Source: Marinobacter litoralis (GTDB lineage: Bacteria > Pseudomonadota > Gammaproteobacteria > Pseudomonadales > Oleiphilaceae). From it: a stretch of 64,000 bases of DNA. Location of the stretch: NCBI RefSeq assembly GCF_016427555.1, contig NZ_JAELVS010000003.1, forward strand, positions 336,550 to 400,549. The letters are read 5' to 3'. Within the stretch, counting starts at the first letter, position 1. Each line of letters opens with the position of its first letter. This document shows positions 27,072 through 36,300 of the stretch, one piece after another. The notes below the pieces were generated by a model. It saw only the letters and a list, made by a program, of their open reading frames with translations. It did no database searches and was not told where the DNA came from. The position numbers and the translations under genes are program-made.

Positions 27072-27407
27072 TCACTCCCCCGACAGCAAACTATCCATGT
27101 GCGCCAGTGCCTGAATAAGCTTGGCGCCACTTTCGTTGCGCCCGCGGAAGTACTCCTCGGCCATCGGCGCAATACCGGACACCGACGGCAGTGGCTGCCC
27201 GCCTTCGAGCAACACTTTCATGCGCGCCACGAAAACAAACTGAAGCCACTGCGGAAAGCTCATGGTATCGAGACAGAACGGCTGCGTGCTTTCAAACGCT
27301 TCTGGCGGAAGCGGTTGCTCTTGCCATGCATCCATGACTCTAAGCTCCATTTCTATCTGGAGCAAACTGTCGGCAACGTGACTTGCGTGAATCTGGCTAT
27401 CAGTCAT
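27072..27407 (-). CDS. yqcC: YqcC-like protein (DUF446)
   Basis: 111 residues, small and acidic-to-neutral. The core QPFCLDTMSFPQWLQFVFVARMKVLLEGGQPLP is the DUF446/YqcC signature. In enteric bacteria yqcC lies next to the pseudouridine synthase gene truC, but no function is proven. Here it follows the parA-like gene. I take the ATG at 27407, leaving 14 nt after the parA stop; an upstream start would overlap it. Confidence 0.85.
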   Translation of the reverse strand: MTDSQIHASHVADSLLQIEMELRVMDAWQEQPLPPEAFESTQPFCLDTMSFPQWLQFVFVARMKVLLEGGQPLPSVSGIAPMAEEYFRGRNESGAKLIQALAHMDSLLSGE

Positions 27408-27421
27408 GGTCCTTCGCCCTG

Positions 27422-28219
27422 TCAATCCGCCAGCGCTTCCAGCTCAACCGCTTCACCGTGCAGCACCCGGTACAAATCTTCGAACTGCTGGGTGAGCGCA
27501 TGCTTGGGCGCCATATGTATCAATGGTTTTCGTGCCTGATGGGATTCTTTCATTTTCACTGAGCTGGACAAACGCACCGGCAGGACCGGCAAGCCCTCGT
27601 CAATCAGCTCCCGCACCAACTGCTTTGGCAGACTGGCCCTCGGCTGGAACTGATTCGCCACGATGCCTTCAACGACCAAGGCTTCATTATGGTCTTCCTG
27701 CAACTCGCGAATCTCATGCAAAATGTTGTACAGGGCCTGGCGCGAAAAGTCGTCACAGTCGAATGGAATCAGGCACCGCTGCGCGGCAATCAACGCTGAC
27801 CGAGTATAGAAATTAAGAGCCGGTGCGGTGTCGATAAAAATCTCGTCAAAACTGTCACCCAGTTTCTTCAGAAATTCTCTCAACTTGTAAATCTTGTGCT
27901 TGGCTTCCAATTTGCGCTCAAGAAAATCCAGTTCCGGGCTGGAAGGCAACACAAACAGGTTTTCATAAGGCGTGGCATGCACAAACTCATCCGGGCGACG
28001 GGTGAACATGCTGAACGCAACCGTTTGCTCTAAGAGGTCTGCCACCGTGTCCTTCAGTTCAGAGGAGGCCTTACCCAACAGGTAATGGGTAGAGTTCCCT
28101 TGAGGATCAAGATCAACAACCAGAGTCCGCTTTCCCCGGGCAGCACTGATTGCTGCAAGATTACAGGTAATGCTGGATTTGCCCACACCACCTTTTTGGT
28201 TGAATACAACCCGTCTCAT
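27422..28219 (-). CDS. ParA-family ATPase (orphan)
   Basis: 265 residues. FNQKGGVGKSSITCNLA (about 6-22) is the deviant Walker A of ParA/MinD ATPases and DLDPQGNSTHY (about 37-47) the A' motif. FIDTAPALN gives Walker B. These ATPases position DNA or protein cargo on the nucleoid. There is no parB or visible parS nearby, so this is an orphan ParA; its cargo is unknown. It lies between hda and yqcC on the same strand. Confidence 0.9.
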   Translation of the reverse strand: MRRVVFNQKGGVGKSSITCNLAAISAARGKRTLVVDLDPQGNSTHYLLGKASSELKDTVADLLEQTVAFSMFTRRPDEFVHATPYENLFVLPSSPELDFLERKLEAKHKIYKLREFLKKLGDSFDEIFIDTAPALNFYTRSALIAAQRCLIPFDCDDFSRQALYNILHEIRELQEDHNEALVVEGIVANQFQPRASLPKQLVRELIDEGLPVLPVRLSSSVKMKESHQARKPLIHMAPKHALTQQFEDLYRVLHGEAVELEALAD

Positions 28220-28269
28220 GTCATCTCTCCAATCGTCTTTGTAGTTTTGAATTCTTTGTTATTGTGCTG

Positions 28270-28986
28270 CTACCAACCCATAACCGTTTTTACGAATGGA
28301 ATGGTCAAACGCCGCTGGGCCTGCAGCGAGTTTTCATCAAGCGTATCCAGAATACCCAACAGATCTCCGAGCTTTCGTGGCGCTCGCCGCATGATGAAGT
28401 TGGCCACATCGTCGCTTACGACCAACCCACGCTGCTCTGCTCTGGCCATGAGTATATGCATCCGGTCTTCGTCCCGGTACAACCCCAGTTGAAGCAATAA
28501 CCCGTGAGACAGGCGGGACACCAGATCCGGCAACCTGAACGGCAATGACCCGGGCACTTCCGACAGACTTACGAGCAGCAGACCGCCACGGTCCATTACC
28601 CGGTTGTAAAGATGAAAAATCGCCTCTTCCCAATCGGGTTTACCAGCAATTTTGTCCAGATCATCGAGACAAAGTAACGGGTGAACCTCGAGGCCATCCA
28701 GCGCGTCCGGACCAAAGGGCAGCAATTCGCCAATACTGATACAAACACCAGCCCGGCCGAATTGGTCGGTTTTGTTGCAGGCAGCCTGTAACAAATGGCT
28801 TTTGCCGGTATCGGAATCTCCGCAGACGACAACTACTGGCAGCCCCTGTGGTGCATCACAGATGGCCTCAAGACGACGAGCCGCCTCACGATTCCTGTCG
28901 CCATGAAAATTATCGAAACGAGCGTCATCCCTGAGTTTGACCCCGAGGATCATCTGAGACGGTATCACGACCGCTTTGCCCTCCAT
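28270..28986 (-). CDS. hda: DnaA regulatory inactivator Hda
   Basis: 238 residues. Hda binds the DNA-loaded beta clamp and triggers ATP hydrolysis on DnaA, limiting initiation. VCGDSDTGKSHLL is Walker A (about 55-67), LLCLDDLDKI Walker B, followed by AAA+ lid residues. The N-terminal SQMILGVKLRDD matches the clamp-binding QxxLxL motif, so the start must lie before it; I choose the ATG at 28986 over a TTG five codons upstream. It overlaps the phosphatidyltransferase gene by 22 nt. Confidence 0.9.
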   Translation of the reverse strand: MEGKAVVIPSQMILGVKLRDDARFDNFHGDRNREAARRLEAICDAPQGLPVVVVCGDSDTGKSHLLQAACNKTDQFGRAGVCISIGELLPFGPDALDGLEVHPLLCLDDLDKIAGKPDWEEAIFHLYNRVMDRGGLLLVSLSEVPGSLPFRLPDLVSRLSHGLLLQLGLYRDEDRMHILMARAEQRGLVVSDDVANFIMRRAPRKLGDLLGILDTLDENSLQAQRRLTIPFVKTVMGW

Positions 28987-29525
28987 GCCCTCACACCCCA
29001 AACCAAAACATAATGGCCACCGCTAAAGACCGCGGACAAGGCAACGACCCAGATACTGGCTGTGAGGATCCAGGGTTCCATCGACAAACCGGCCATAAGA
29101 ATAATGATTACCAAAGCGGCCAAAATTTGGATAAAGGTATTCATCTTGCCCGGTATACTCGGCTCCATTTCAAAGCGCCCTACGCCATAATGAAACGCAA
29201 GCCCCCCGCACACAATAAGCAAATCACGCCCAAGCACCAAGGCAAACAACCAAACCGGCAACACGCCCGTAATCGTCAACATCAGGTACGTGGTGATCAG
29301 CAATGCTTTGTCGGCCAGCGGATCTGCAATTGCACCAAGCCGGCTTTTCCAGTTGAAGGTGCGGGCGAGAAAGCCATCAATCGCATCGGTCAGCGCTGCC
29401 ACTGCAAAAATAGCCAGCGCAAGGCGATACCCGCCGTCAAGCAAGGCACCGGCGAACGGAATGACCAGCACGATCCGCAAAAACGTCAGTGCGTTGGGAA
29501 TCCAACGCAACTGCTGCGATCTCAC
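28965..29525 (-). CDS. pgsA: CDP-alcohol phosphatidyltransferase, PgsA-like
   Basis: 186 residues with about five membrane helices. The catalytic signature is intact: D-A-I-D-G-F-L-A-R at about 47-55, then G and two Asp in LGAIADPLADK. The enzyme most likely makes phosphatidylglycerophosphate from CDP-diacylglycerol and glycerol-3-phosphate, but other CDP-alcohol transferases share this motif. It starts with GTG. Pseudomonas carries a similar gene beside hda and purMN. A second, canonical pgsA elsewhere in the genome is possible. Confidence 0.85.
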   Translation of the reverse strand: MRSQQLRWIPNALTFLRIVLVIPFAGALLDGGYRLALAIFAVAALTDAIDGFLARTFNWKSRLGAIADPLADKALLITTYLMLTITGVLPVWLFALVLGRDLLIVCGGLAFHYGVGRFEMEPSIPGKMNTFIQILAALVIIILMAGLSMEPWILTASIWVVALSAVFSGGHYVLVWGVRAWRAKRS

Positions 29526-29543
29526 GTATAAATCTCCGTCAGT

Positions 29544-30791
29544 TTACGATTCGCTACCACCACGCCCCGGAACTCTTTGCCAGCGGTAGTAGAGCACTTC
29601 GTAGAGTGATTCAAAAGCATCAGCCGCGTCTTGCTCATCACCATCGGGCAACGACTGATAGGCCGGCCCTGAGGCTTCTGCCGCTTCAACTCCGTCTTCC
29701 TGTTTTTCCTGACCCACCGAGGCGGTTGATTGCGGAGCCTCGGTTGCATCCATCGTCGTTGCATCTTCTGCACTTTGGGCCACAAACCGCGGGTCCAGCG
29801 CAATGTATTCTTGCAACTGACTTAACTCGCCCGAAAACGCCACTTCCAACGTCAAACGCTCGCCCCGAATACGCGACGCGCCAACGGCCCGCACGGGAGT
29901 CATACTCTCAAGCGCTTTCAGCACCTTGCCGTAATCCGCCAGAGAGGTTACGCCGTCCAACACCACGTCAACGACCGGCGAATCGCCCACATTACCTGCA
30001 GAAACCGCGTAACGGCTAGCATAGAGGTCAGCCCAATTATCAACCACTTTTGCGGCGAGCTCTGCGGGCGTACCTGCGCTGACCGATCTTTCACTGGGGT
30101 CCATGCCCATGCCTTCAAATACCCAGCCCGCACGCCACTGGCCACCTGAGCGACTGATGCGCATCAGAGAAATGACATCATAGGCCAGCCCTTCCGAAGC
30201 GGCTTCGATCCGGTCAACAAACTGGCCCCACAGATCGGACAGCAACGAGCGGTCATCGGAAAATTGCTGGCCGGGAAAAACCATCGGCAATCCGCGCTCA
30301 GAGGCAGCCGCCATAAACAGTTGACGCCACTCAGCTGCGTTTGCAGATTGCGATGAGGCTTCAGCCTCTGCAGTAATCAGCTGGCGCTGACCACGATCTT
30401 CCACGGCAATCCAAGCCAACGTAAGCGGCCGGTTGGCTCCCCACACGGGTGCATTGAGTGCTGCCAGCCCCCGGTTCACGCCTACCGCACCAAAGCTCAT
30501 CTGCATACGGCTCTGCCCCTCACTTTGCCCTACCTGGTAGGACAGCAACAAGGATTCGGCCTTTGCCAACAGATCGTCTACGCCTTCCAGCTCCAGAACA
30601 TCCCGACTGCCGGACACGCGCACGAGTACTTCGCGCAACCCGGCCTCGTAACCGGCTTTCACACTTGAACTGCGGGTATCGGAAATCTGCACATCGGCAT
30701 TGTAGAGCCCGGTGATCGTAACCGCAGCCGCTGGCGACGCAATAAACAAGGCGCCTACCATTGCCATTATCAGGCGCCCTGCCTGTTTCAT
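29544..30791 (-). CDS. DUF2066 protein, exported
   Basis: 415 residues from MKQAGRLIMAMVGALF, a signal peptide with cleavage after SPAAA. The N-terminal half (ITGLYNADVQISD...REVLVRVSGSRDVL) is the DUF2066 domain; the C-terminal 75 residues are acidic and low in complexity. Function unknown. The family is regularly found between hda and purMN in pseudomonads and relatives. The start is chosen so that the signal peptide is N-terminal; further in-frame residues upstream are rejected. Confidence 0.82.
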   Translation of the reverse strand: MKQAGRLIMAMVGALFIASPAAAVTITGLYNADVQISDTRSSSVKAGYEAGLREVLVRVSGSRDVLELEGVDDLLAKAESLLLSYQVGQSEGQSRMQMSFGAVGVNRGLAALNAPVWGANRPLTLAWIAVEDRGQRQLITAEAEASSQSANAAEWRQLFMAAASERGLPMVFPGQQFSDDRSLLSDLWGQFVDRIEAASEGLAYDVISLMRISRSGGQWRAGWVFEGMGMDPSERSVSAGTPAELAAKVVDNWADLYASRYAVSAGNVGDSPVVDVVLDGVTSLADYGKVLKALESMTPVRAVGASRIRGERLTLEVAFSGELSQLQEYIALDPRFVAQSAEDATTMDATEAPQSTASVGQEKQEDGVEAAEASGPAYQSLPDGDEQDAADAFESLYEVLYYRWQRVPGRGGSES

Positions 30792-31027
30792 TTTCGCTGA
30801 ATACCCGTTGACTAAATTCGTCATGTAGATGTAGCACCCTGCCGTTCCCATGATTGGCGCACAGGATACACCATCGCCTGTCGGCTGAGTAGCAAGCCAG
30901 CCACCGCTCTACGTGATAACCGTAGATTATCCAAGGAATCGTAGCCGTATCGAGGAATACCAGTTGGAGCCCCCGTGCGCACCTGTTAAAATCCGCGGCC
31001 AGACCCACAGTCCAATGGTTATTTTCC

Positions 31028-32092
31028 ATGAGCGAACAGAAGCCCTCCCTTACCTATCGCGATGCAGGTGTTGATATCGATGCCGGCAACGAGCTGGTTA
31101 ACCGCATTAAGAACACCGCGACCAAAACCCGTCGCCCCGAAGTACTCGGCGGCCTCGGAGGTTTTGGCGCTATGGTGTCCATCCCTGCCGGCTATAAAGA
31201 GCCCGTGCTGGTATCAGGCACCGATGGCGTAGGCACCAAGCTTCGTCTCGCCATGCAACTTGAAAAGCACGACACCATCGGCATCGACCTTGTTGCCATG
31301 TGCGTGAACGATCTGATCGTTGGTGGAGCCGAGCCTCTGTTCTTCCTGGATTATTACGCCACAGGCAAACTTAACGTCGATATTGCGGCCAATGTTGTTG
31401 AAGGCATCGGCAAAGGCTGTGAACTGTCTGGCTGCGCACTGGTGGGCGGCGAGACCGCTGAAATGCCAGGCATGTACGAAGGCGATGACTACGACCTCGC
31501 AGGCTTCTGTGTTGGCGTGGTTGAACGTGAAAACATTCTTGACGGCAGCCGTGTTCAGTCTGGCGACGCACTGCTGGCCCTGGGCTCTTCAGGCCCCCAC
31601 TCAAACGGTTACTCGCTGATTCGCAAAATCATCGAAGTGAGTGGCACCGATCTTAGCCAGCCGATGGGCGATGCCACTCTGGCGGATGCACTCATGGCTC
31701 CGACCCGCATTTACGTCAAGAATTTGCTGAAACTGATCCGCGACGTAGACGTGCGTGCCATGTCTCACATCACCGGTGGCGGGCTTCCGGAAAACATCCC
31801 CCGCGTTCTTCCGGATAATACGGTTGCCGCGATCGACACCGATAGCTGGGAGCTACCTCCTGTGTTCCAGTGGCTGAAAGATGCTGGCGGCGTGGCCGCT
31901 GAAGAAATGTACCGCACATTCAACTGCGGCATTGGCATGATCGTGTGCGTACCTGAAGACCAAAAAGATCTGGCCATCGACACGCTGAACGCAATGGGCG
32001 AAAAGGTCTGGCAGGTTGGCGTCATCGAGAATGCCGATTCCAGCGACTCCGCTTCGGCCGTCCGTTACGCGCCAGGGCTTCTGAAGGCATGA
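31028..32092 (+). CDS. purM: Phosphoribosylaminoimidazole synthetase (AIR synthetase)
   Basis: 354 residues. It closes the imidazole ring of AIR in purine synthesis using [21 protein letters not shown] is the family N-terminus, GTDGVGTKL the ATP-binding loop (about 59-67), [12 protein letters not shown] lies near 140, and [13 protein letters not shown] near 180. It overlaps purN by 4 nt (ATGA). Divergent from the DUF2066 gene; the 236-bp gap shows no riboswitch or PurR-like site I can recognise. Confidence 0.97.
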   Translation: MSEQKPSLTYRDAGVDIDAGNELVNRIKNTATKTRRPEVLGGLGGFGAMVSIPAGYKEPVLVSGTDGVGTKLRLAMQLEKHDTIGIDLVAMCVNDLIVGGAEPLFFLDYYATGKLNVDIAANVVEGIGKGCELSGCALVGGETAEMPGMYEGDDYDLAGFCVGVVERENILDGSRVQSGDALLALGSSGPHSNGYSLIRKIIEVSGTDLSQPMGDATLADALMAPTRIYVKNLLKLIRDVDVRAMSHITGGGLPENIPRVLPDNTVAAIDTDSWELPPVFQWLKDAGGVAAEEMYRTFNCGIGMIVCVPEDQKDLAIDTLNAMGEKVWQVGVIENADSSDSASAVRYAPGLLKA

Positions 32093-32751
32093 AGGCAGAT
32101 CCAGCGCCGCTACCCAAAATCGTTGTTCTCGCATCCGGCAGCGGAACCAACCTGCAAGCTTTGATCGAAGCCACCCGTGAACGGGATTTTCCTGGCGAGA
32201 TCATTGCTGTGGGCTGCAATCGCCCCGGGGCGTTTGCACTCGAGCGTGCAGCACAAGCCAACATCCCGACTTTTGTGATTGATCATACCAAGTCGGATTC
32301 GCGGGAGGCATTCGACGCCTCCCTGATGGCTGAACTGCACCGGCACAACCCGGACGTGATTGTTCTGGCTGGCTTCATGCGCATTTTGACGCCTGATTTT
32401 GTTCGCGCCTTCCGTGGCCGGATGCTGAATATTCACCCCTCGCTCCTTCCAGCCTACACTGGCCTGAACACGCACAAGCGGGTACTGGAGGCAGGCGATA
32501 AAGTGCACGGCGTTTCCATCCACTTTGTCACCGAAGAGCTGGACGGCGGCCCCGTCATCGCACAATCCGAAATTCGGGTGAACGACGACGATACTCCGGA
32601 GTCGCTGGCAGAGCGCGTACAGCAACAGGAACATCTGCTGTACCCGATCGTCCTGCGCTGGTTCTGCGAAGGGCGCATTCAGCTTGCCGCTGATGGCGTT
32701 CAATTCGACGGCTCGCTGCTACCGAGCCCGATGCGTCTTTCGGATAGCTGA
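32089..32751 (+). CDS. purN: Phosphoribosylglycinamide formyltransferase
   Basis: 220 residues. It formylates GAR with 10-formyl-[16 protein letters not shown] (about 10-22) binds the phosphate, [16 protein letters not shown] contains the catalytic His, and [10 protein letters not shown] contains the catalytic Asp. Translationally coupled to purM. Confidence 0.97.
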   Translation: MKADPAPLPKIVVLASGSGTNLQALIEATRERDFPGEIIAVGCNRPGAFALERAAQANIPTFVIDHTKSDSREAFDASLMAELHRHNPDVIVLAGFMRILTPDFVRAFRGRMLNIHPSLLPAYTGLNTHKRVLEAGDKVHGVSIHFVTEELDGGPVIAQSEIRVNDDDTPESLAERVQQQEHLLYPIVLRWFCEGRIQLAADGVQFDGSLLPSPMRLSDS

Positions 32752-32824
32752 ACAGATTGTCATTCTCTCGAAGCCAATAACGACTAGACTGTGTCTCATG
32801 CACAGACCGTGAAGAGGCCTTCGA

Positions 32825-33565
32825 ATGCAACGCTACCAAGCGCCAATCAATATTCTTTCGCTGCTCGCGGGGCTCTTATTTTCAAGCCTCGCAGCCAGCG
32901 CATCCACCAACAGCACTGCCACGGCAGAACTGACCCCCTACGAGGCCAGCTACACGGCGTCTATGTCCAAAGGCGTAAGCCTGAACGGCCAAGGCATCCG
33001 CACGCTCACCTCTCAGGGCAATAACGTTTGGCTGTACCGTACCGATGTCGATTCGTTCATCGCTGACATCAATGAGTCTCTGATTTTCAAATGGGACAAC
33101 GGCCACGTTATTCCCTTACGCTATCGCTACCGGCTGTCCGGTTTTCTGATCAAAGACCGAAAACAGTCCATCGATTTCGATTGGCAAAACGGCATAGCGA
33201 CCGGGAAATATCGCGGCGAATCGTTTGAGGTAAAACTTGAGGAAGGCACACTAGACCCTTTGGGCTACCAGCTGCAGCTGCATCAGGATTTGAAAGCGGG
33301 AAAGCGCGATATCACCTACCGCGTGTTGGATAAGGGCGACTACGACACCGACCGCTTTGCGGTCATTGCCGAAGAGAGCCTGAGCGATCGCGGTCGAACC
33401 TTGCAAACCCTGAAAGCCGAGAAGGTGCGCGAAGAAGACTCGAAGCGCCAAACCTTGATGTGGTTTGATCCCGAGCAAAACTATTTGCTGGCCCGCCTGC
33501 TTCAGGTCGAGCCAGATGGCAGCGAGTACGAGTTACGATTAAAAGATGCGCGGGTTCAGGACTGA
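32825..33565 (+). CDS. DUF3108 protein, exported
   Basis: 246 residues with an N-terminal signal peptide (hydrophobic 9-25, cleavage near AASAS). The mature part is a DUF3108 beta-rich domain (YEASYTASMSKGVSLNGQGIRTL...YRYRLSGFLIKDRKQSIDF). Members are predicted periplasmic or outer-membrane-linked with unknown role. It follows purN by 73 bp, as in Pseudomonas. Its 3' end overlaps the convergent avtA gene by 10 bp. Confidence 0.85.
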   Translation: MQRYQAPINILSLLAGLLFSSLAASASTNSTATAELTPYEASYTASMSKGVSLNGQGIRTLTSQGNNVWLYRTDVDSFIADINESLIFKWDNGHVIPLRYRYRLSGFLIKDRKQSIDFDWQNGIATGKYRGESFEVKLEEGTLDPLGYQLQLHQDLKAGKRDITYRVLDKGDYDTDRFAVIAEESLSDRGRTLQTLKAEKVREEDSKRQTLMWFDPEQNYLLARLLQVEPDGSEYELRLKDARVQD

Positions 33566-34839
33566 CCCGAAGCAGGCCGCTCTGCCCACACTGCCTTTAC
33601 CTCGTCGGCAATGATACGCAGGCCATTAGCCACCTGCTCATCATCCTGCGAGTAGGTCACCCGCAGACACTCGTGGCGATGCTTCCAGTCATCATCCGGC
33701 AAGCCGGGGAAGAAATAGTGCCCGGACACCACCAGCACCCCACGCTCTTTCAACCGCTGGTATAGCTCCAGGCTTGAAATCGGCAAATCCGGGAACCACA
33801 ACCAAAGGAACATTGCCCCTTCCGGCTTGTGGATGTACCAGCGGCAACTGTCTTCGCCCATCGCCACCCGAAATGCCTCGACCGCCCTTTCCATTTTCGC
33901 TTTGTAGAACGGGCAAATCACTTCGCGACTCAGCGACAAGATCTCGCCGGATTTCACCAGCGGCTCGGCTAGCATGGCACCGAAACTGCCCGTCGCCAGA
34001 TTCATGATGGCGTTGATACCGGACAGCGCTTTGATGATCGACGCCGAGGCGATCACGATGCCCGTGCGAGCGGCCGGCAAACCGAGTTTGGACAAACTCA
34101 GGCAAAGAATGATCTGTTCATTCCAGGTCGGCTTTGCGTCCACGAACAACAAGCTCGGGAAAGGCGTGCCGTAGGCACCGTCCACTATCAGCGGAATATC
34201 CTGCTCGCGAGCCATCGCTTCCAGGCGCGCCAGCTCTTCATCGGTAATCACGTTGCCGGTCGGGTTGGTAGGACGGGACACGCAAATAGCACCCGTTTCA
34301 CCAGTCACTTCAACCGCATCAAAGTCCACGCGATATTTGAACTCATGGGCATCGGTAAACGAAATATCAGGCTGTACCGCGTGGAACAAATCCTGATCAA
34401 TGCCGGCATCGGCATAGCCGATATATTCCGGAGCCAGTGGCAGCAGGATGTGCTTGCGTTGCCCATTGCCGTACTCACCGCCAAACATATTGAACAGCAT
34501 GAAGAAAGCTGCCTGGCTGCCGTTGGTAAGTGCGATATTCTCGGGCTTCAGCCCCCACCCGTATTCTTCGTTCAACAACTCAGCCAAGGAGGCAATGAAC
34601 TGCTTTTCACCCTGAGGGGGATCGTAGATCCCCACCAGGCGGCGCACCTGATTCTCGTCGGTGGCCATCGTCGCTAAAATTTCCTGCACCCTCTGCTGAA
34701 CTTCGGGGATGTGGCCTGGGTTGCCACCGCCCATCATGATCATATCTTCACCCGATGCCATGGCATTCCCCAGATCATCCATGAGCGAAGTGATACCAGC
34801 GTCAGCGGTGAACTTACAACCAAAAGCAGAGAGTTTCAT
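33556..34839 (-). CDS. avtA: Valine-pyruvate aminotransferase
   Basis: 427 residues, PLP-dependent fold type I. MKLSAFGCKFTADAGI is the typical N-terminus, SRPTNPTGNVI (about 210-220) binds substrate/PLP, and LSLSKLGLPAARTGI carries the Schiff-base Lys. It exchanges the amino group between valine and pyruvate/alanine. Start taken at 34839; the longer in-frame version adds non-family residues. It follows yjaG on the same strand. Confidence 0.93.
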   Translation of the reverse strand: MKLSAFGCKFTADAGITSLMDDLGNAMASGEDMIMMGGGNPGHIPEVQQRVQEILATMATDENQVRRLVGIYDPPQGEKQFIASLAELLNEEYGWGLKPENIALTNGSQAAFFMLFNMFGGEYGNGQRKHILLPLAPEYIGYADAGIDQDLFHAVQPDISFTDAHEFKYRVDFDAVEVTGETGAICVSRPTNPTGNVITDEELARLEAMAREQDIPLIVDGAYGTPFPSLLFVDAKPTWNEQIILCLSLSKLGLPAARTGIVIASASIIKALSGINAIMNLATGSFGAMLAEPLVKSGEILSLSREVICPFYKAKMERAVEAFRVAMGEDSCRWYIHKPEGAMFLWLWFPDLPISSLELYQRLKERGVLVVSGHYFFPGLPDDDWKHRHECLRVTYSQDDEQVANGLRIIADEVKAVWAERPASGQS

Positions 34840-34902
34840 GTCTCTTATCCGTTCTAAAGCGATTGAGGGAGTGTAGGAGAATTCTACTGCGGACTGCGGC
34901 AA

Positions 34903-35502
34903 TCAGGTATCCAGGGAGATACCCAGATTGCTGACGCCTTCGTTTGAAGCATCGTTTCGCAGCTCTTCAATGAAGTCTTCACTGGGTACGCGCTGGCGCT
35001 TGAGTGCGAGCACCGTGTCGCGCTGGAAAACTTTATCTTCTTTGAGCAAAGGGTGTTGCTCGAACAACCGGATCAGCTCGTCGTCATCCATGCCCTCACC
35101 TTCCGACATTTCAACGAAATCCATGACGGTTTTGGTGGCCAACTGGGACGCGTCTGTTGCCCGGTGCTTGTTCGGGTTCAGGCGATTCAGCAAGGCTTGC
35201 TCCAGCAGCTGACAGAAGTCGAAAGCCGGGTATACGCCATAGGCATCGAACTCATCGACGTTGGGGCTGAGGGTTTCGAGCTTGCTGAGCAACTGCGGAA
35301 TCGCGGCTTCCGAGGTGTCCAGCTGTAAGGTCCCCCAGGCAAGATCGAGCAGTTGGCGCATTTTGCCACCGCTTTTCATGCCGACTGCGTCTGCGAACAG
35401 CGCGTAGTTGGGGAAGGCTCGCTCGGCGAGAGCCAGCAGGTAGGCGCATTCGCGCCATCCCTGCAGCTGTGAAACGGCTTTTAAAAACTGGTTGGCGTTC
35501 AT
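34903..35502 (-). CDS. yjaG: YjaG family protein (DUF416)
   Basis: 199 residues. The segment [23 protein letters not shown] and the later [19 protein letters not shown] are the DUF416/YjaG pattern. Mostly helical, acidic, cytoplasmic; function unknown. Its ATG overlaps the dcd stop by 4 nt (ATGA), so the two genes are coupled. Confidence 0.85.
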   Translation of the reverse strand: MNANQFLKAVSQLQGWRECAYLLALAERAFPNYALFADAVGMKSGGKMRQLLDLAWGTLQLDTSEAAIPQLLSKLETLSPNVDEFDAYGVYPAFDFCQLLEQALLNRLNPNKHRATDASQLATKTVMDFVEMSEGEGMDDDELIRLFEQHPLLKEDKVFQRDTVLALKRQRVPSEDFIEELRNDASNEGVSNLGISLDT

Positions 35503-36065
35503 GTCCGCGGCAGGGTCACGCCTGTCTGGCCAAGGTATTTTCCGCCACGGTCTTTGTAGCTGGTTTCACAGATTTCATCAGACTCGAAGAAGAGCATCTG
35601 TGCCACGCCTTCGTTGGCGTAGATTTTAGCCGGCAGGTTGGTGGTGTTGGAGAACTCCAGAGTCACCTGGCCTTCCCACTCAGGTTCCAGAGGGGTGACG
35701 TTAACGATGATGCCGCAACGGGCGTAGGTGCTTTTGCCAAGGCAGATGGTGAGCACACTTCTGGGGATGCGGAAGTATTCTACGGTGCGCGCCAGGGCGA
35801 AGCTGTTCGGGGGGATAACGCAGACGTCGCCGGTGTAGTTGACGAAGCTGTTTTCGTCGAAGTTTTTCGGATCTACGGTGGCGCTGTGTACGTTGGTGAA
35901 GATTTTGAATTCGTTGCTGCAACGTACGTCGTATCCGTAGCTTGAGGTGCCGTAGGAGATGACGCGGCCTTTGTCGCTTTCACGAACTTGCCCGGCTTCG
36001 AAGGGTTCGATCATGCCGTGTTCTTCGGACATCCGGCGGATCCACTTATCGGACTTTATGCTCAT
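35499..36065 (-). CDS. dcd: dCTP deaminase
   Basis: 188 residues. It deaminates dCTP to dUTP for dTTP synthesis. [12 protein letters not shown] is the family N-terminus, [10 protein letters not shown] (about 40-49) and [18 protein letters not shown] follow, and the C-terminal region closes over the substrate with [12 protein letters not shown]. The longer in-frame ORF would run into repeat copy 2 and is rejected. Confidence 0.96.
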   Translation of the reverse strand: MSIKSDKWIRRMSEEHGMIEPFEAGQVRESDKGRVISYGTSSYGYDVRCSNEFKIFTNVHSATVDPKNFDENSFVNYTGDVCVIPPNSFALARTVEYFRIPRSVLTICLGKSTYARCGIIVNVTPLEPEWEGQVTLEFSNTTNLPAKIYANEGVAQMLFFESDEICETSYKDRGGKYLGQTGVTLPRT

Positions 36066-36155
36066 GGAGAATTCTCGTTTCCAGCTGGGAAAAATTGGGG
36101 CGTAGTTTACCTTGTCCTTGGGGTTGTGTCGAAGGCTTTGCAGGTGGCTGCGCCA

Positions 36156-36251
36156 CCAGGGACGACCGGCCAAAAACCGCTACGAGCACATCCATGTGCG
36201 CTTCTCTCAGGCCATCCTTGGCCTTCGAAATTTTTGGCCGGTCGTCCCTGG
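36156..36251 (-). repeat. Variable-arm palindromic repeat, copy 2
   Basis: 21-bp perfect arms (36156-36176 and 36231-36251) flank a 54-bp core (36177-36230). On the minus strand the core starts TTTCGAAGGCC and ends CTCGTAGCGG, with hairpins GGCCA-AGGA-TGGCC and GCACAT-GG-ATGTGC. It lies between apbC and dcd, codirectional with their transcription. Small separate hairpins flank it (GGTGGC-TGC-GCCACC partly overlapping the left arm, and GGAGCG-TG-CGCTCC near 36269-36282). Subfamily B, with copy 3. Confidence 0.93.
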
Positions 36252-36300
36252 CGTCGCGAACAATCCTGGGAGCGTGCGCTCCTCAAGTCATCTAACTAAG

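Noticed and set aside
30792..31027. Purine riboswitch or PurR operator upstream of purM
   Set aside because: No recognisable purine aptamer or pur-box palindrome in the 236-bp divergent gap.
36156..36251. Repeat elements as ordinary intrinsic terminators
   Set aside because: The loop is 54 bp, no T tract follows the stems, and copies sit within operons of essential genes; a simple terminator does not explain the conserved core.
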